Below, piece by piece: positions 1-11,373 of a stretch of DNA of 64,000 nucleotides. The notes under the pieces were generated by a model. That model was given only the letters and a program-made list of their open reading frames with translations. It was not told the DNA's origin and made no database searches. Location: positions 62,001-126,000 of the forward strand of contig NW_020825448.1 in the NCBI RefSeq assembly GCF_003286085.1, read 5' to 3'. Made by a program: the position numbers and the translations under genes. Numbering within the stretch: position 1 is the stretch's first letter; every line of letters starts with the position of its first letter. Origin of the DNA: Drosophila persimilis. Lineage: Eukaryota > Arthropoda > Insecta > Diptera > Drosophilidae.

Positions 1-129
1 TATTAACGAAATCGTTAACCGAATAAGCGTATGGATACTGCTTGCCATATACCGGTCTATCATGCTTAGTGTTAATCTCTCCTTTTATATCCGTTCTGAA
101 CGGTAACTGTAAATTTATATTGGCATGGT
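1..129 (-). pseudogene. Errantivirus pol fragment between protease and RT (U1)
   Basis: Read on the minus strand this is open and encodes the stretch just ahead of RT (containing the NTKHDRPVYGKQYPYAYSV segment). It continues the reading frame of the protease piece at 8763-9590 across the roo-like insertion, whose ATGGT target repeat lies at 125-129 and 8763-8767. The rest of RT lies left of the window; its duplicate is at 33286-35739. Confidence 0.85.
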
Positions 130-711
130 TGTTTAGACACAGACATGTATTTAATGAATATTAGGAATATACAATTCAATCTCATACACAAATACTCATA
201 AATAAAATTGTTCATGTCATTTCATGAAACTGAATATGACGACACGAAAAATACATTAGCAACTAAGAATAGACAATAGCACTTGTAAACTCGAACCCAC
301 CAAAAGGGATCAAGCAATAAACTATCTACTTTATTGCTGCCAAGTACCTAAGTAAATACACTGAAATATAACCCCCGCACAGAGTAAGTATACCCAATCT
401 AAAAATACACTCACAAGGAGCCTGTGCGGTCCTTCCCATAGAATAAGAATTCCACTGTTAGCTATATAAGGAGATGCATTTGTTCAATAAAGTCAGTATC
501 AGAAACAGTACCATAGCTGCCTGTCACTCATCTTCCATCGCAATCAACAGAGGCTGTCGCTGTGTCTTCAGATCCTCACTTGCGCACCGTAGGATACCCT
601 CTCCGCAGTCCAACTGGTTCAAGTTCTAGTTGCGACGACCAAACTGTAGATGGTTTATGTACCGTATGCAACACAGCTTCCTACACACACACACACACAT
701 ACACATTAACA
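130..711 (+). repeat. 5' LTR of roo-like element (U1)
   Basis: The LTR begins TGTTTAGACACAG and ends ACATTAACA. It contains a TATA-like box (gctatataagg, near 461-471), an AATAAA signal just downstream (near 485-490) and a short CA dinucleotide run near its end (about 683-700). Length is 582 bp, against 473 bp for the 3' LTR at 8290-8762, which lacks an internal segment. The first base pairs differ slightly (TGTTTAG versus TGTTCAG). Confidence 0.9.
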
Positions 712-1062
712 TTTGGTGACCCCCGACCTTGGTCATCCTTTCAAACTGTATAACAAGCTACAGTGAAAGGATTCGATCTGGACATCAGATTGAAGCAGTC
801 AACAGGACATCTTCAATAAAAATTTGGCATCAGGCCATACACTTACGGTAGCATCTCCTACCAATAAGTATCACTTTGGCAAATCTGACATATTCAGGTT
901 ATCAGCCAACAGAAAAACAGCTATAGAATTCGATTACCACCGAGGCAATCAATTTTTGTTTTTTCGTGCGTTCCATAGATTGCGATTCGGAGCGTATCCA
1001 GCTGCAAAGCAAATAAAACACTCCCAACGGGTCAAAAAGTAATAAGTACAAGTAATACACAT
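712..1062 (+). other. Primer site and leader of roo-like element (U1)
   Basis: Immediately after the LTR comes TTTGGTGACCCCCGACC, a plausible tRNA primer-binding site, followed by about 330 bp of leader. The short open frames here have no recognisable domain and I do not call them genes. The polyprotein start codon at 1063 is the first ATG that opens the long gag frame. Confidence 0.6.
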
Positions 1063-4000
1063 ATGGAGTCAGAAGCTGCCGCTACAATGGCAATGGATGT
1101 GCAACAAGAGATTGGTGAGGAAATATCGAGGTGCATTCGGAACTTTAAAAAAGATTCCCAAGAACGAAAGCAAACGGCCTCTTATTTTCAAGCCAAAATA
1201 TCAGCACACGAAAATGCGTGGAATCGCTTCAACAAAAACGACTCCAAACTTCGCGATACAGACAAAACAGATGAATACGTAAAATTCCGTGAAGACTTAC
1301 GTACAACCTGTAAGCAACACATTACGATCTTTACCGAATGCCTGGATAAGCTATCACAGACTACTAGTGCTCGTGGGGAACGTCAAATCGTCTTTAAAGA
1401 AAAGCATGAGAATCCTCCAGTAGATCCCAGAGAAAGCGGTCTCATCCAGCAGCCCTCAAAGGATTACAGCAAACTGCTTTCACTATGTCGCCGACAAAAG
1501 GCCATAGTAGAGTCCGTTAAACGCAATCTGGAACAACTTTCAGAGGCGGATGGACGCACATCAAATGATTTGATAAAATCACTATGGACTCAAGCACAGG
1601 AAGTCCTCTTCACAATTCATGAGGAATATGAGGACCCAGTGGAAAAAGGGTATGACATGGAATCCTACCTAACACTGGAAAGTAAGGTCCAAAGAGCATT
1701 GGCAAAATCAGCCACACCAAACACGGATAACGTGCATCTTCCACGCATCAGCATCCCAAAGTTTGATGAGGATCTATTAAAATGTACCCAGTTCTTCGAT
1801 CTGTCCTCATGCATGGTGCATGAGACCAACATGCCTACGGTGAAAAAGATGTGGTATCTTAAAACCACCGTTACCGGCGAGGCAGAAAGATTGATTCGAC
1901 ATATCGATCTAAAGGAAGAAAATTATGAAGCCGCTTGGGAAATACTAGTTGACGCATACAACAATCCCAGAGATGTTTCGAACACGGTACTGAACCGCTT
2001 CCTCAAACACCAAACAATTAATGACGATCCAAAGTCATTAAAAGAATTGTATATAACAACCATAGAATCCCTTGCATCACTAAAGGGATTGGGCATCAAT
2101 ATATCTACATGGGATCCGATATTGATTGCCATTATCAGAAACAAACTGGATGTAACAAATAAGGCCTTGTATGAGCAATCATTGGGAAGCTCAAAGAACA
2201 TTCAGGCGCTGGATACGATGCTTCAGTTCTTGGAGCAAAGAATTCGGGTTCTAGGAACCAGTAAGAAGCCACCAGCATCAAGGAAAGAGCCAAAAGCCAC
2301 GACATGTGCATCAGCAAACACAGGGAGAACGCGAGCACCCTTATGCACATTCTGCAAAAAAGCAAGCCATTGGCTCTACGGATGCGAAGAATTTCGCTCC
2401 AAATCTCCATCAGAACGACTAAATTGGGTACAAAAACAAAAAATGTGCGTTAATTGTTTTAGAACAAATCACAAAACAAACGCATGCCCTGGTCGAAACT
2501 GCTTCAAGTGTGACAGGAAGCACAACACGATGCTACATTTGGAAACAGCATCAGGCGCAGCTACAGAATCAAGAGGCCCGACGGTTGGTGCAGCAAGTAA
2601 CAATAGTTACAATCTTTTGGCCACAGCAAAGGTGGCAGTAGAAGCCAACAACGGGCAGGTTGCTAATTTCAGAGCACTGCTAGATTCAGGATCACAGATA
2701 AACTTGATCTCTGAACGAATGGCATCAATGTTGTCACTCAAACTAAAAGACACAACATTACGGATCGAAGGAATTGGAGGTCAATCAAAGACCAGCAGAG
2801 CACGAGTAAATGTGCTCATGAAATCCCTTCACAATGGTTTTACGCAAAGAATTGAAGCTTTTGTATTACCACAGATAATAGCTGATCAACCAGCTCAGGC
2901 ACTCGATTCAGATAGCTTAAACATACCAAGCAAGATCTCACTGGCAGATCCAAACTTCCATAAGCCAGTCAAAATCGACATGCTAATCGGAGCCGAGCAT
3001 TACTACTCGCTGCTGCTACCAGATCAACAGCAGCTAAGGACAGGAGGCCCGTTGCTACAAAACACGAAACTGGGATGGATTGTGGCAGGAAAAGTCAAAT
3101 CTGCCCACAATTCCTCACCCATTTGTGCCACGGGAGTAAACGAGCTCATGGAAAGATTCTGGACTCTGGACAATCTAGAGACGGAAGACAAACCACGCAC
3201 TCCAGTGGAAGCACGGTGTGAAGCTCATTTTATAGAAAATCTTCAGACAGCTTCAGACGGCCGTTTTATTGTAAAGCTCCCATTTTCCGAACACCCTTCA
3301 GCCCTTGGGGAGTCTTTGGAAACCGCAACAAAAAGATTCCTAGCGCTGGAGCGGCGAAGCTCAACAGAAACTTGGAAGACTTATGTGGACTTCATGGAAG
3401 AGTATGAACGACTAGGACATATGAAGATTGTCCCAGCATCAAAAGTTCCCAAAAGGCACTACTTCATTCCACATCATTGTGTACTCAAACCTGAGAGCAC
3501 CACCACAAAGCTTCGGGTAGTATTCGATGCATCACGCAAGTCAACAAGCGGGAAATCCTTGAACGACATTCTGCAGGCTGGACCCACCGTTCAGAGCGAA
3601 CTTATGTCCATTCTGCTACGATTTCGAATTCATAAGTACGTATTCACAGCGGACATAGAAAAGATGTACCGGCAAGTGTGGATGAATCCGGAGGATCAAT
3701 TCCATCAGATGATAGTCTGGAGAAACAATCCATCCGAAGAGATCAGGTACTATCGCCTGAAAACAGTAACATATGGAACAACAGCTGCTCCGTTCCTAGC
3801 AACGAAATGTCTGGAACATTTGGCAATACAATACAAAGACAGACTACCAGTAGGATCAACACCATTAAAAACAGATTTCTATGTTGACGACTGTCTAACT
3901 GGAGCAAACACGATTCCAGAAGCAATTCATGTTCGACAAGAACTAAATAAGATATTGCTACCGTCCGGTTTCAAATTGCGCAAGTGGTGCTCCAACAATG

Positions 4001-4431
4001 AGCAACTTCTCCAAGGAATCCCCAAAGAGGATATTGTAACCGATGTAAAACTAGGAGAGACACTAGAGCACTACAGCGTGAAAACTCTGGGTCTCATCTG
4101 GATGCCGAAGAAGGATACATTGTGTGGACGAACACATAAAAGCCAGGCTACACGCATCACCAAACGGGTGGTATGTTCCGAACTGGCCCAAATCTTTGAC
4201 CCACTAGGACTCTTTGCACCGGTGGTAGTAAAGGCAAAAATCTTCATGCAACAACTTTGGGAGCTCAAACTGGATTGGGATGACGAATTACCATTACAAC
4301 ACCAAATCGAATGGAAAGAATACCGGGACGACTTACAAACATTGAACAAAATGCAAATTCCCCGGCATATCTACGATGGTAAAATCTCAGTTACCCAAGA
4401 ACTCCATACGTTTGTAGATGCATCAGAATGA
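1063..4431 (+). pseudogene. Gag-protease-RT part of roo-like polyprotein, ended by in-frame UGA (U1)
   Basis: The 1122-residue frame contains, in order: a coiled, charged N-terminal gag region; a DUF1759-type gag domain (from about residue 226, LPRISIPKF); two CCHC zinc knuckles (C428-C431-H436-C441 and C462-C465-H470-C475); a retropepsin-like aspartic protease with DSG at 541-543; and an A17-type BEL reverse transcriptase with TADIEKMY (D864) and YVDD (940-943). The frame stops at UGA 4429-4431, in the first RNase H motif (FVDASE followed by AYGAAVY in the same frame). The same UGA occurs in the U2 copy. Family members normally read straight through to integrase, so I regard this as a disabling mutation, although stop-codon readthrough cannot be excluded. 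Confidence 0.9.
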
Positions 4432-7400
4432 GCATATGGCGCAGCTGTATATGTACGCGCTACATACAAAAACAACCAAGTGTCAGTAAGACTGCTCTGT
4501 TCGAAATCACGTGTGGCGCCGACAGCCAAACAATCGCTACCACGGTTAGAACTTTGTGCTGCAGTCCTCGGTGCCGAGCTCACAAACCGAGTCCGACAGG
4601 ATCTGCACATGGACATTAACACGGTTTCAGGATGGTTTTGGAGTGATTCTACCGTTGTGTTATCCTGGATAAACGCATCGTCATCAACATACCATACCTT
4701 TGTGGCAAATCGAATAGCCAAAATCCAGGCATTAACAAACCAGTCACAATGGCGTCACGTGTCATCGGCCAACAACGCAGCCGATGTCCTGTCGAGAGGA
4801 ATCGCAGCAAGCAGACTGGCAGATCACAATCTGTGGTTATATGGACCATTATTCCTGCACGGATCTCGAGACAACTGGACGAAGGCACCCAACATAGAAC
4901 CCAGCAATCTTGAGAGAAAGGCTAAACATGTAAGCTTGCCAATCACACCCAGCGCACTTGGGGATGAATTATATACTTGCAGACATAGCAACTCGTTTCA
5001 CAAGCTGCAACGCATTGTGGCATATATGTTACGCTTCTGCTACAAAACCAACAGAGCGAACACCACGACGCTCTGCGCAGAAGAACTGACTCACGCCCGC
5101 ACTATAATCCTGCGAACCATACAACAAGTCGAGTTTACAGCAGAGCTAAAACAGTTCCAACGATATAAGACTGTGGATAAAAAGAGCTCGATCATATCGT
5201 TATCTCCCTTCCTAGGAGACGATGAGCTCATCCGAGTTGGTGGTAGACTTGAAGAAGCTCTACTTCCATACAACGCAAAACACCCAGTCTTGCTGCCTTA
5301 CAATGACCCAATCGTCAAAATGATTTTGCGGGAGCTACATGAGGAGAACATGCATTGTGGTGCTCAAGCATTAAGGGCAATCGCAAGACAACAATATTGG
5401 ATTATCAATGACAAGACAATGGCTAGAAGCATCATCCACAGCTGTGTTAGATGCACCAAAGCTAGGCCAAAGCTGATGCACCAAATCATGGGCAATCTCC
5501 CAGCACAACGAGTCACACAAGCACGCCCGTTTCTTAATGCAGGCGTCGACTACTGTGGACCAATCTCGATCCACCATAAGATCCGAGGCAAAAGACCAGA
5601 TAAGGCGTACATCGCCGTGTTCTGCTGCTTTTCCACAAAGGCAGTACACCTGGAGCTGGTAAGCGACCTGACCACAGATGCATTCTTGGCCGCCCTGCGT
5701 CGATTCTTAAGCAGACGTGGGAAGTGCCAAACTATTCATTGCGACAATGCAACGAACTTTGTGGGTGCAAACAATCAGCTTAAAGAATTAGAAGACTCTA
5801 TATTCAGCTCAAAGGCAAGTGCTCTGATCACGAATCATTGCAACAAAAAGCAAGTGGATTTTAAATTCATTCCTCCCAGGGCTCCATCGTTTGGCGGTCT
5901 CTGGGAAGCGGCGGTAAAATCAGCAAAAAAGCTGTTGATAACAACCACCAACACAGCCTCATTGACATTTGAAGAACTAAACACAGTGATAATCGAAATT
6001 GAAGCAATTCTCAATTCTCGACCCATCACTCCAATGTCAAATGATCCCACTGATACAACAGCGCTCACCACAGGACACTTCCTGATTGGTGAACCATTAA
6101 CAACGCCTCCTGACGTCAATACTGATCATCAAGGAAGAACATTGGTCAAGCGCTGGGAATTGGTATCGCGCCTAAAGCATTCATTCTGGAAACAATGGTC
6201 TACAGAATACCTCCAAGAATTGCAAGCTCGGCATAAATGGAAGACCGCTTCACCAAACGTACCTGAAGGATTATTAGTTTTGGTTAAGGAAGACAACCTT
6301 CCTGTAATGAAGTGGCCAATGGGTCGCATCATTAAGAGATATCCTGGACAGGACAACCACGTACGAGTGGTTGACGTTAAGACAGCATCTGGCGTATACA
6401 AGCGCCCGATCACTCGTCTAGCGCCGCTCTTTCCAGAAGATGTGGCAGTCAAACGTTCCCACAACATGATCAGTGACACCACGGAGATTGATGAGCCACC
6501 CACACAGCGAACAACAAAAATTTCACCTACATTAACGTCAACATTAGTGGTGCTGTTGCTCATGCTTCCATTAGCATTGTCACAGTCAATAAATGTGACA
6601 CAATTCGAAAACAAGCCTGGAATATTCTATGAGAAACTTGGAACATCAAGAATAGCAACGTCTGAGTGGACCATGATCGTATACTATGACTTGGACCCAT
6701 ATTGGAAGGATTTGCAACTAATGTCTGCTGAAATTTCAGAGTTACGATACATGTGCCCGGAATTAAAAAATGTTCCAGCATGTAACTCCATAGTTCAACA
6801 CTTTCAACATGTGCGTAACGAGCTACAAGCAGGAAGCGTTTTAATGAAAACCTCTCGAAAACGCAGATCGCCGCTGGACATCATAGGAAACGTAGCAAGC
6901 AGCCTTTTTGGTGTTCTTGACGCAAAATACGCAGAAGAGATGACTCAAGTAATTGAGAAAGTGAAAACCAATGAAGACTTTCTACTACATCTGCTTCAAA
7001 ACCAAACATCAATTGTCGACGCGACAATAAACGTAGTCAGAAAAGACAAGGTAACAACTGATAATCGCCTAAAAATTTTGGAACAGCATATGGCTACTAT
7101 CAACCGAGAAAGAGGGTCATATCACAGCGATCATCTGACTCAAACGTACTTAGGACTAATAGCACAATTAACCCTGCTCACAACAACTCTCCAACGAATG
7201 CAGTCCGACATATCTGATGTCCTAATCGGTATTCATCATCGGAGAATAAGCTCCACGCTGGTGTCTCCCGAGCCACTAATAGACCAACTAGACCAGATAC
7301 GGGATCATTTGCCACAAGATCAAATGCTGCTGGTCACAACGAAGGAGGTGATTCAGCTATACAGAATCATGCGAGCCGAAGGAACCCCGACTGCAAAACA

Positions 7401-8127
7401 CGTCATCTTCAAACTGACGCTACCGCTGGTTTCAACAGCTCAGTTCGAAGTTTTCAGCATCATCCCAATTCCGTTTTGGGATTCAACAAGCTGGAGTCTA
7501 TTTGACCTCAGAACCACCATAATAACGGTGAACATCCACCGAGACCAGTTCATGGGCACTACCCAAGAGGAATTCCGACGTTGTCTTAAAGTACACAACG
7601 AGGAGTTCATCTGCTTTGACCATCAGACGATCTTCAATGTGGACAATCGCTGTGAGTTTCAACTGTTTAACAATAAAACAGAAACACTGTGTCAGGTAAC
7701 ACACACAAAGGCTGACACGGTGTGGCTAAAAACTCAGCATCCAAATAATTGGATCTTCGCAACGCATTCTACAACCAAACTTCAAGCAGTATGCAACGGA
7801 GTTCCGTCAACCATAACACTGGAAGGAACTGGTCTACTCTCCATGTCCCCTGGTTGCACTGCTTGCCATACTGAAGTAAGCATCAGCACCTTCAGCACCA
7901 CAATCAGCGAAGTAAAATCGACTTACACTCGGTTTGATGACGTGAGCCCACCGGAGACATCACCCTCGCCACCAATGTGGCAACTGAAGAACCAGACATC
8001 AGACATTCTTCAAGAACTTGATGATCTACGCCAGCAACTATCAACCATCAATCATCAGGAGCTGCCACACCATCTCACCACCGTGCAGCACCATCAACTC
8101 GCTGCTTACGCAACCCTAGCAATATAA
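4432..8127 (+). pseudogene. RNase H-integrase-env part of roo-like polyprotein, env truncated before its anchor (U1)
   Basis: This is in the same frame as the upstream part, after the UGA. RNase H continues (WSDSTVVLSW, then the ADVLSRG end). Integrase follows, with an HHCC zinc domain (about 5337-5470), catalytic Asp in AGVDYCGP (about 5547), Asp in HCDNATNF (about 5742) and Glu in GLWEAAVK (5905-5907). A DUF5641-type C-terminal domain follows. The frame then runs into an env-like protein: hydrophobic signal-like stretch (VVLLLMLPLALS, about 6547-6585), furin-type RKRR (about 6857-6868) followed by a glycine-containing segment, and a cysteine-rich ectodomain. A TAA at 8125-8127 cuts it off at the start of the membrane segment. 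The third copy (63042-64000) has a sense codon there and a 13-residue hydrophobic anchor. Confidence 0.88.
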
Positions 8128-8289
8128 ATTTTATTGATCATTGCCTTCATTTTCAGGGAGAAATATCAACTATGGAAACCAAGGCCATCAAATCCCGATC
8201 CAGCCATGTCATCACCCCCTATACCCCCTGCACGGCGGTTTGCGGTCGACTTGAGCGATGGTTGAACACCAGTTCAACGGCCGGGAGAA
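8128..8289 (+). pseudogene. Untranslated remnant of env anchor and tail, polypurine tract (U1)
   Basis: Beyond the stop at 8125-8127 the original frame is still recognisable and corresponds to the anchor and cytoplasmic tail read in the third copy. It is followed by a polypurine tract, ggccgggagaa, directly before the 3' LTR at 8290. Confidence 0.75.
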
Positions 8290-8762
8290 TGTTCAGACAC
8301 AGACATGTATTTAATGAATATTAGGAATATACAGTTCAATCTCATACACAACTACTCATAAATAAAATTGTTCATGTCATTTCATGTCATTTGCCAAGTA
8401 CCTAAGTAAATACACTGAAATATAACCCCCGCACAGAGTAAGTATACCCAATCTAAAAATACACTCACAAGGAGCCTGTGCGGTCCTTCCCATAGAATAA
8501 GAATTCCACTGTTAGCTATATAAGGAGATGCATTTGTTCAATAAAGTCAGTATCAGAAACAGTACCATAGCTGCCTGTCACTCATCTTCCATCGCAATCA
8601 ACAGAGGCTGTCGCTGTGTCTTCAGATCCTCACTTGCGCACCGTAGGATACCCTCTCCGCAGTCCAACTGGTTCAAGTTCTAGTTGCGACGACCAAAACT
8701 GTAGACGGTTTATGTACCGTATGCAACCCAGCTTCCTACACACACACACATACACATTAACA
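8290..8762 (+). repeat. 3' LTR of roo-like element with internal deletion (U1)
   Basis: It begins TGTTCAGACACAG and ends ACATTAACA. Compared with the 5' LTR it lacks about 110 bp between a gtcatttcatg motif and gccaagtacct. A gtcattt repeat sits at the join. The promoter part and AATAAA are kept. The full-length form of this segment is present in the third copy (62440-63017), so the deletion is derived. Confidence 0.88.
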
Positions 8763-9590
8763 ATGGTCTTCTTCGATGATAGATAGACAGACAGAATTTG
8801 CATAATTTTGAATGTCGGATATTTCTACGACGGCGCGTTCAGGATTTTTGCATCCCCAACTTTTAAATTGTTCATTGTCGGATAATTCAACGACGGCGTG
8901 TTCAGGATTCTTTAATCCCAAACTATTCGAACTTTTAGTGTCGGATAATTCAACGACGGCGTGCTCAGGATATTTTAATCCCAAACTATTAAAACTTTGG
9001 ATGTCGGATAATTCAACGACGGCGGGTTCAGGATATTTGAATCCCAAACTATTGACGGATAATTCTTCGTCGGCGTGCTCAGGATTTTTTGATCCCAAGC
9101 TATATAAACTTCCTTCTACCTTTACTGAATCACTTTTCATTTCTTTTTCTTCTTCAAAATATTTATTTATTATATATTCCTTCAACGGAAGGATGGTTTT
9201 TCCTTCTATAAAGGTTAATTTGTTTAAAGAAAGGACCTCGTCATATATTAGTTTCTCTTCATTGTCTTTATAACTTAAAGTCCCCTTTCCTGTATCAATA
9301 ACAGCTCCGATTTTCTTTAATAGGTTAAATCCTATTAGTAAATCTGCCTCCATTCCATCTATTTCGTAAAACACTTGTTTTGTGTTGAAAATAGTTATAT
9401 TATGGAAATATTTAATTATTGAAAACCCATTCACTGTAGCAACTTTCTTATAAATTGATAATTCTTTTTTATTTTCGTAAATTCCCTTTTTTATATAACA
9501 GGAAGTTGCTCCCGTATCTATCAAAACTTTTAATTCTCTGTTTATTTTTTTATCTACTCTTTTTAAGTAGGGCAGACCTACTTCGGGGGC
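8763..9590 (-). pseudogene. Errantivirus protease region with tandem peptide repeats (U1)
   Basis: The minus-strand pol frame carries a retropepsin active site IDTGATS (about 9500-9519), followed by about 100 residues of protease fold. A tandem array of about five degenerate 20-21-residue repeats with core PEHAVVELSD follows (8815-9110, period about 63 bp). The frame is then interrupted by the roo-like element at 8762. No ATG opens the frame; it is joined to gag by a -1 frameshift site at 9596-9602. On the other side of the insertion the frame continues at 1-129. Confidence 0.85.
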
Positions 9591-10810
9591 TGATCTAAAA
9601 AATGATCCTCCTCAATGTTATTTATTCGCATTGCTTTATTAGCCGGTTGTTCCGACGTTTCATTTGGTTTTCGTTTCTGCGCTTGATTTTCGTTAGACTG
9701 TTTATTCGGTACTACGTTTGCCCTAAAATGCTGAGCTTGGTTATAATTGTTATTATTTCTCCTATAATAACCGTTAGTATTCTCCCGATAATTTCTATTA
9801 TTATTATTTCCCCTGAATTGATTGCTGTTCTGTCGGTTCTGGATTGGTCCATCCATTGGTTCCGGGGCCTGATTTTGTTGTCTACTACCCAAGAAATAGG
9901 GTTGTCCCCATGACATGTTATTCCTCTGAAAATCCCTTTTTTGGTCGAATGGTGAACTATTAGTCCTAGGTTGTCGTTGGTTGAATCTTAAGGTATTGTA
10001 ATTATTATTCCCTGAATTTCTGGGGCCGCTGCATTGGTAGGCAAATTGGGCCCGAATGTTATTAGATTGCAATTCCTGTACCTTTGCCAAGGCATTCGGT
10101 AAATCTGGGGGATTCAATGAAAATAGGATTTCTGCAATGCCGCCGTTTAGGCCAGTGACAAAAATGCGTAAGGCATTGTCTCTAATTTTTTTATTTGATT
10201 CTTTGGTGATTTCACTGTCCTTTCCGTGAGTCATTATTGTCTTATTTATTAGCAAGGTCATTTTCTTGTTAACCTCGTTATAGAAATCTATAATTGAAAG
10301 GTTCCCTTGTCGGAGAACGCTTAACTCCTGTTCTATTATGTAAATTGGTCTCTTGTCACTGTAAACAAAGTCAAGTCGTGAAAGTATGGCATCAAAATTT
10401 AAAACTGTCCCGTGGTTGGTCAGTGCGTCATGTGCTGGTCCTGTTATTTTGTTTCTCAAAATTGTTAATGCAATATAATATTGCTTACTTCCTTTCTTAT
10501 ATAACTTCTCTGCAGTTTCTGCAGCTTCCCTCCATCCTACGTATTGGTTTAATCCACCATTGAAAATTGGTAGGGATTCTATTACCTTTAATGTGGTGTC
10601 ATCTTTTATTGTCTCGTCTATTGTTCCTGCCTGATAATCTGATACCTGATCGGATTTAGTTTCTATTTGTTGTTTTAAATTTACAATTTGCTCTTGTACT
10701 TGTGAAATTTGAAGTGCTATCAATTGTTTGACCAGATCTGCAGTGAGATCGGTCCTTGTTTGTGAGTTAATCATTTTTAGTTTTTCAAAATCTAAAGTTA
10801 GTTGATCCAC
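9578..10810 (-). CDS. gag: Errantivirus Gag (U1)
   Basis: This is an intact 410-codon frame on the minus strand. It starts with a coiled-coil-like N-terminus (MDQLTLDFEKLKM). A capsid-like domain follows (LPIFNGGLNQYVGWREAAET, then LRNKITGPAHDAL and a segment typical of gypsy-group Gag). It ends in an Asn/Arg/Gln-rich basic tail (runs such as RNYRENTNGYYRRNNNNYNQ) that replaces the CCHC knuckles, as in Drosophila gypsy Gag. The last codons overlap the -1 frameshift site for pol. It differs from the U2 copy by one substitution in the tail (Gln versus Glu). Gag would form particles and bind the element RNA; here downstream pol is interrupted. Confidence 0.85.
   Translation of the reverse strand: MDQLTLDFEKLKMINSQTRTDLTADLVKQLIALQISQVQEQIVNLKQQIETKSDQVSDYQAGTIDETIKDDTTLKVIESLPIFNGGLNQYVGWREAAETAEKLYKKGSKQYYIALTILRNKITGPAHDALTNHGTVLNFDAILSRLDFVYSDKRPIYIIEQELSVLRQGNLSIIDFYNEVNKKMTLLINKTIMTHGKDSEITKESNKKIRDNALRIFVTGLNGGIAEILFSLNPPDLPNALAKVQELQSNNIRAQFAYQCSGPRNSGNNNYNTLRFNQRQPRTNSSPFDQKRDFQRNNMSWGQPYFLGSRQQNQAPEPMDGPIQNRQNSNQFRGNNNNRNYRENTNGYYRRNNNNYNQAQHFRANVVPNKQSNENQAQKRKPNETSEQPANKAMRINNIEEDHFLDQPPK
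9596..9602 (-). promoter_or_regulatory. Gag-pol -1 ribosomal frameshift site TTTTTTA (U1)
   Basis: Read on the minus strand the heptamer is T TTT TTA in the gag frame (third base of the His codon, then Phe and Leu). This is the classic slippery pattern. It lies a few codons before the gag stop. A -1 slip leads into an open frame that reaches the protease IDTGA motif. Protease lacks its own ATG, which fits translation by frameshifting. Confidence 0.75.
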
Positions 10811-11373
10811 CTTAAATTTTTCTTATATGTTTGTTTTTATAATCTAATATAACCTAATTGAACTTATATATTTATTAATACAACTTTTGATCACGAACTA
10901 TCCGGTAGGGGTCGTCCTTCTTAGTTTGGCTGACAGATCTTCGAACGGGTCTTCCTTCTTGATTTGGCTGACAGGTCTTCGAACGGGTCTTCCTTCTTAA
11001 ATTTCGTTGTTTAACTGGGTCTTCTGGGGGTCTTCCTTCTTTGGTTTCGCTGATAGTTTCACTTTCTTTGTGTTTTGTTTTGGTTGGTTTTGTTTAAAAA
11101 CTTTAGTTTTTTTCGGGTTTTTTGTATTTTGGAATTGTCTTGATTAGCTTTTGTATTTATTTGTATTTTGTATTGTATTTATTTTTGCACACCCTAAGCT
11201 CCGGTTTGTTTCCTTTTTATCTCACTTTTTTTTATCTTATATCTCACAGTCACTCCGCGTTTTTAAATTTGAAGGATTTATTCCATTAATTAATTGTCCT
11301 TCGGGTTTCGGCACGACGCAACACTTTTATTATTCGGTGCTTTTGATACAACGTCGCCCCACGTTGGGCGCCA
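10811..11373 (-). other. Errantivirus leader and primer-binding site (U1)
   Basis: Upstream of gag on the minus strand is an A-rich leader. The repeated motif gggtcttccttctt (about four times in 10910-11045, plus strand) makes a small purine-rich tandem array on the coding strand. The leader starts with an 18-base primer site at 11356-11373 (minus strand TGGCGCCCAACGTGGGGC), a lysine-tRNA-type site as in gypsy. Confidence 0.75.

Larger units (their letters stand above)
130..8762 (+). mobile_element. roo-like BEL/Pao retrotransposon with env, U1 copy
   Basis: This complete but disabled element is bounded by LTRs 130-711 and 8290-8762 and by a perfect 5-bp target duplication ATGGT (125-129, 8763-8767). 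It encodes gag, aspartic protease, RT, RNase H, integrase and an env-like protein in one frame, as in the roo group of BEL/Pao elements. It is inserted in the errantivirus pol in the opposite orientation. Breaks are an in-frame UGA at 4429-4431, a stop at 8125-8127 that removes the env anchor, and a deletion of about 110 bp in the 3' LTR. Confidence 0.9.

Noticed and set aside
562..1042. Short plus-strand open frames in the roo-like LTR and leader (and at 36172-36652)
   Set aside because: They overlap LTR and primer site, have no domain, and are preserved only because the copies are duplicates.
8812..9273. 153-codon plus-strand frame with repeated DNSTTACSGF peptides
   Set aside because: It is the complement of the tandem repeats in the minus-strand protease region; the repeat period (63 bp) keeps both strands open.
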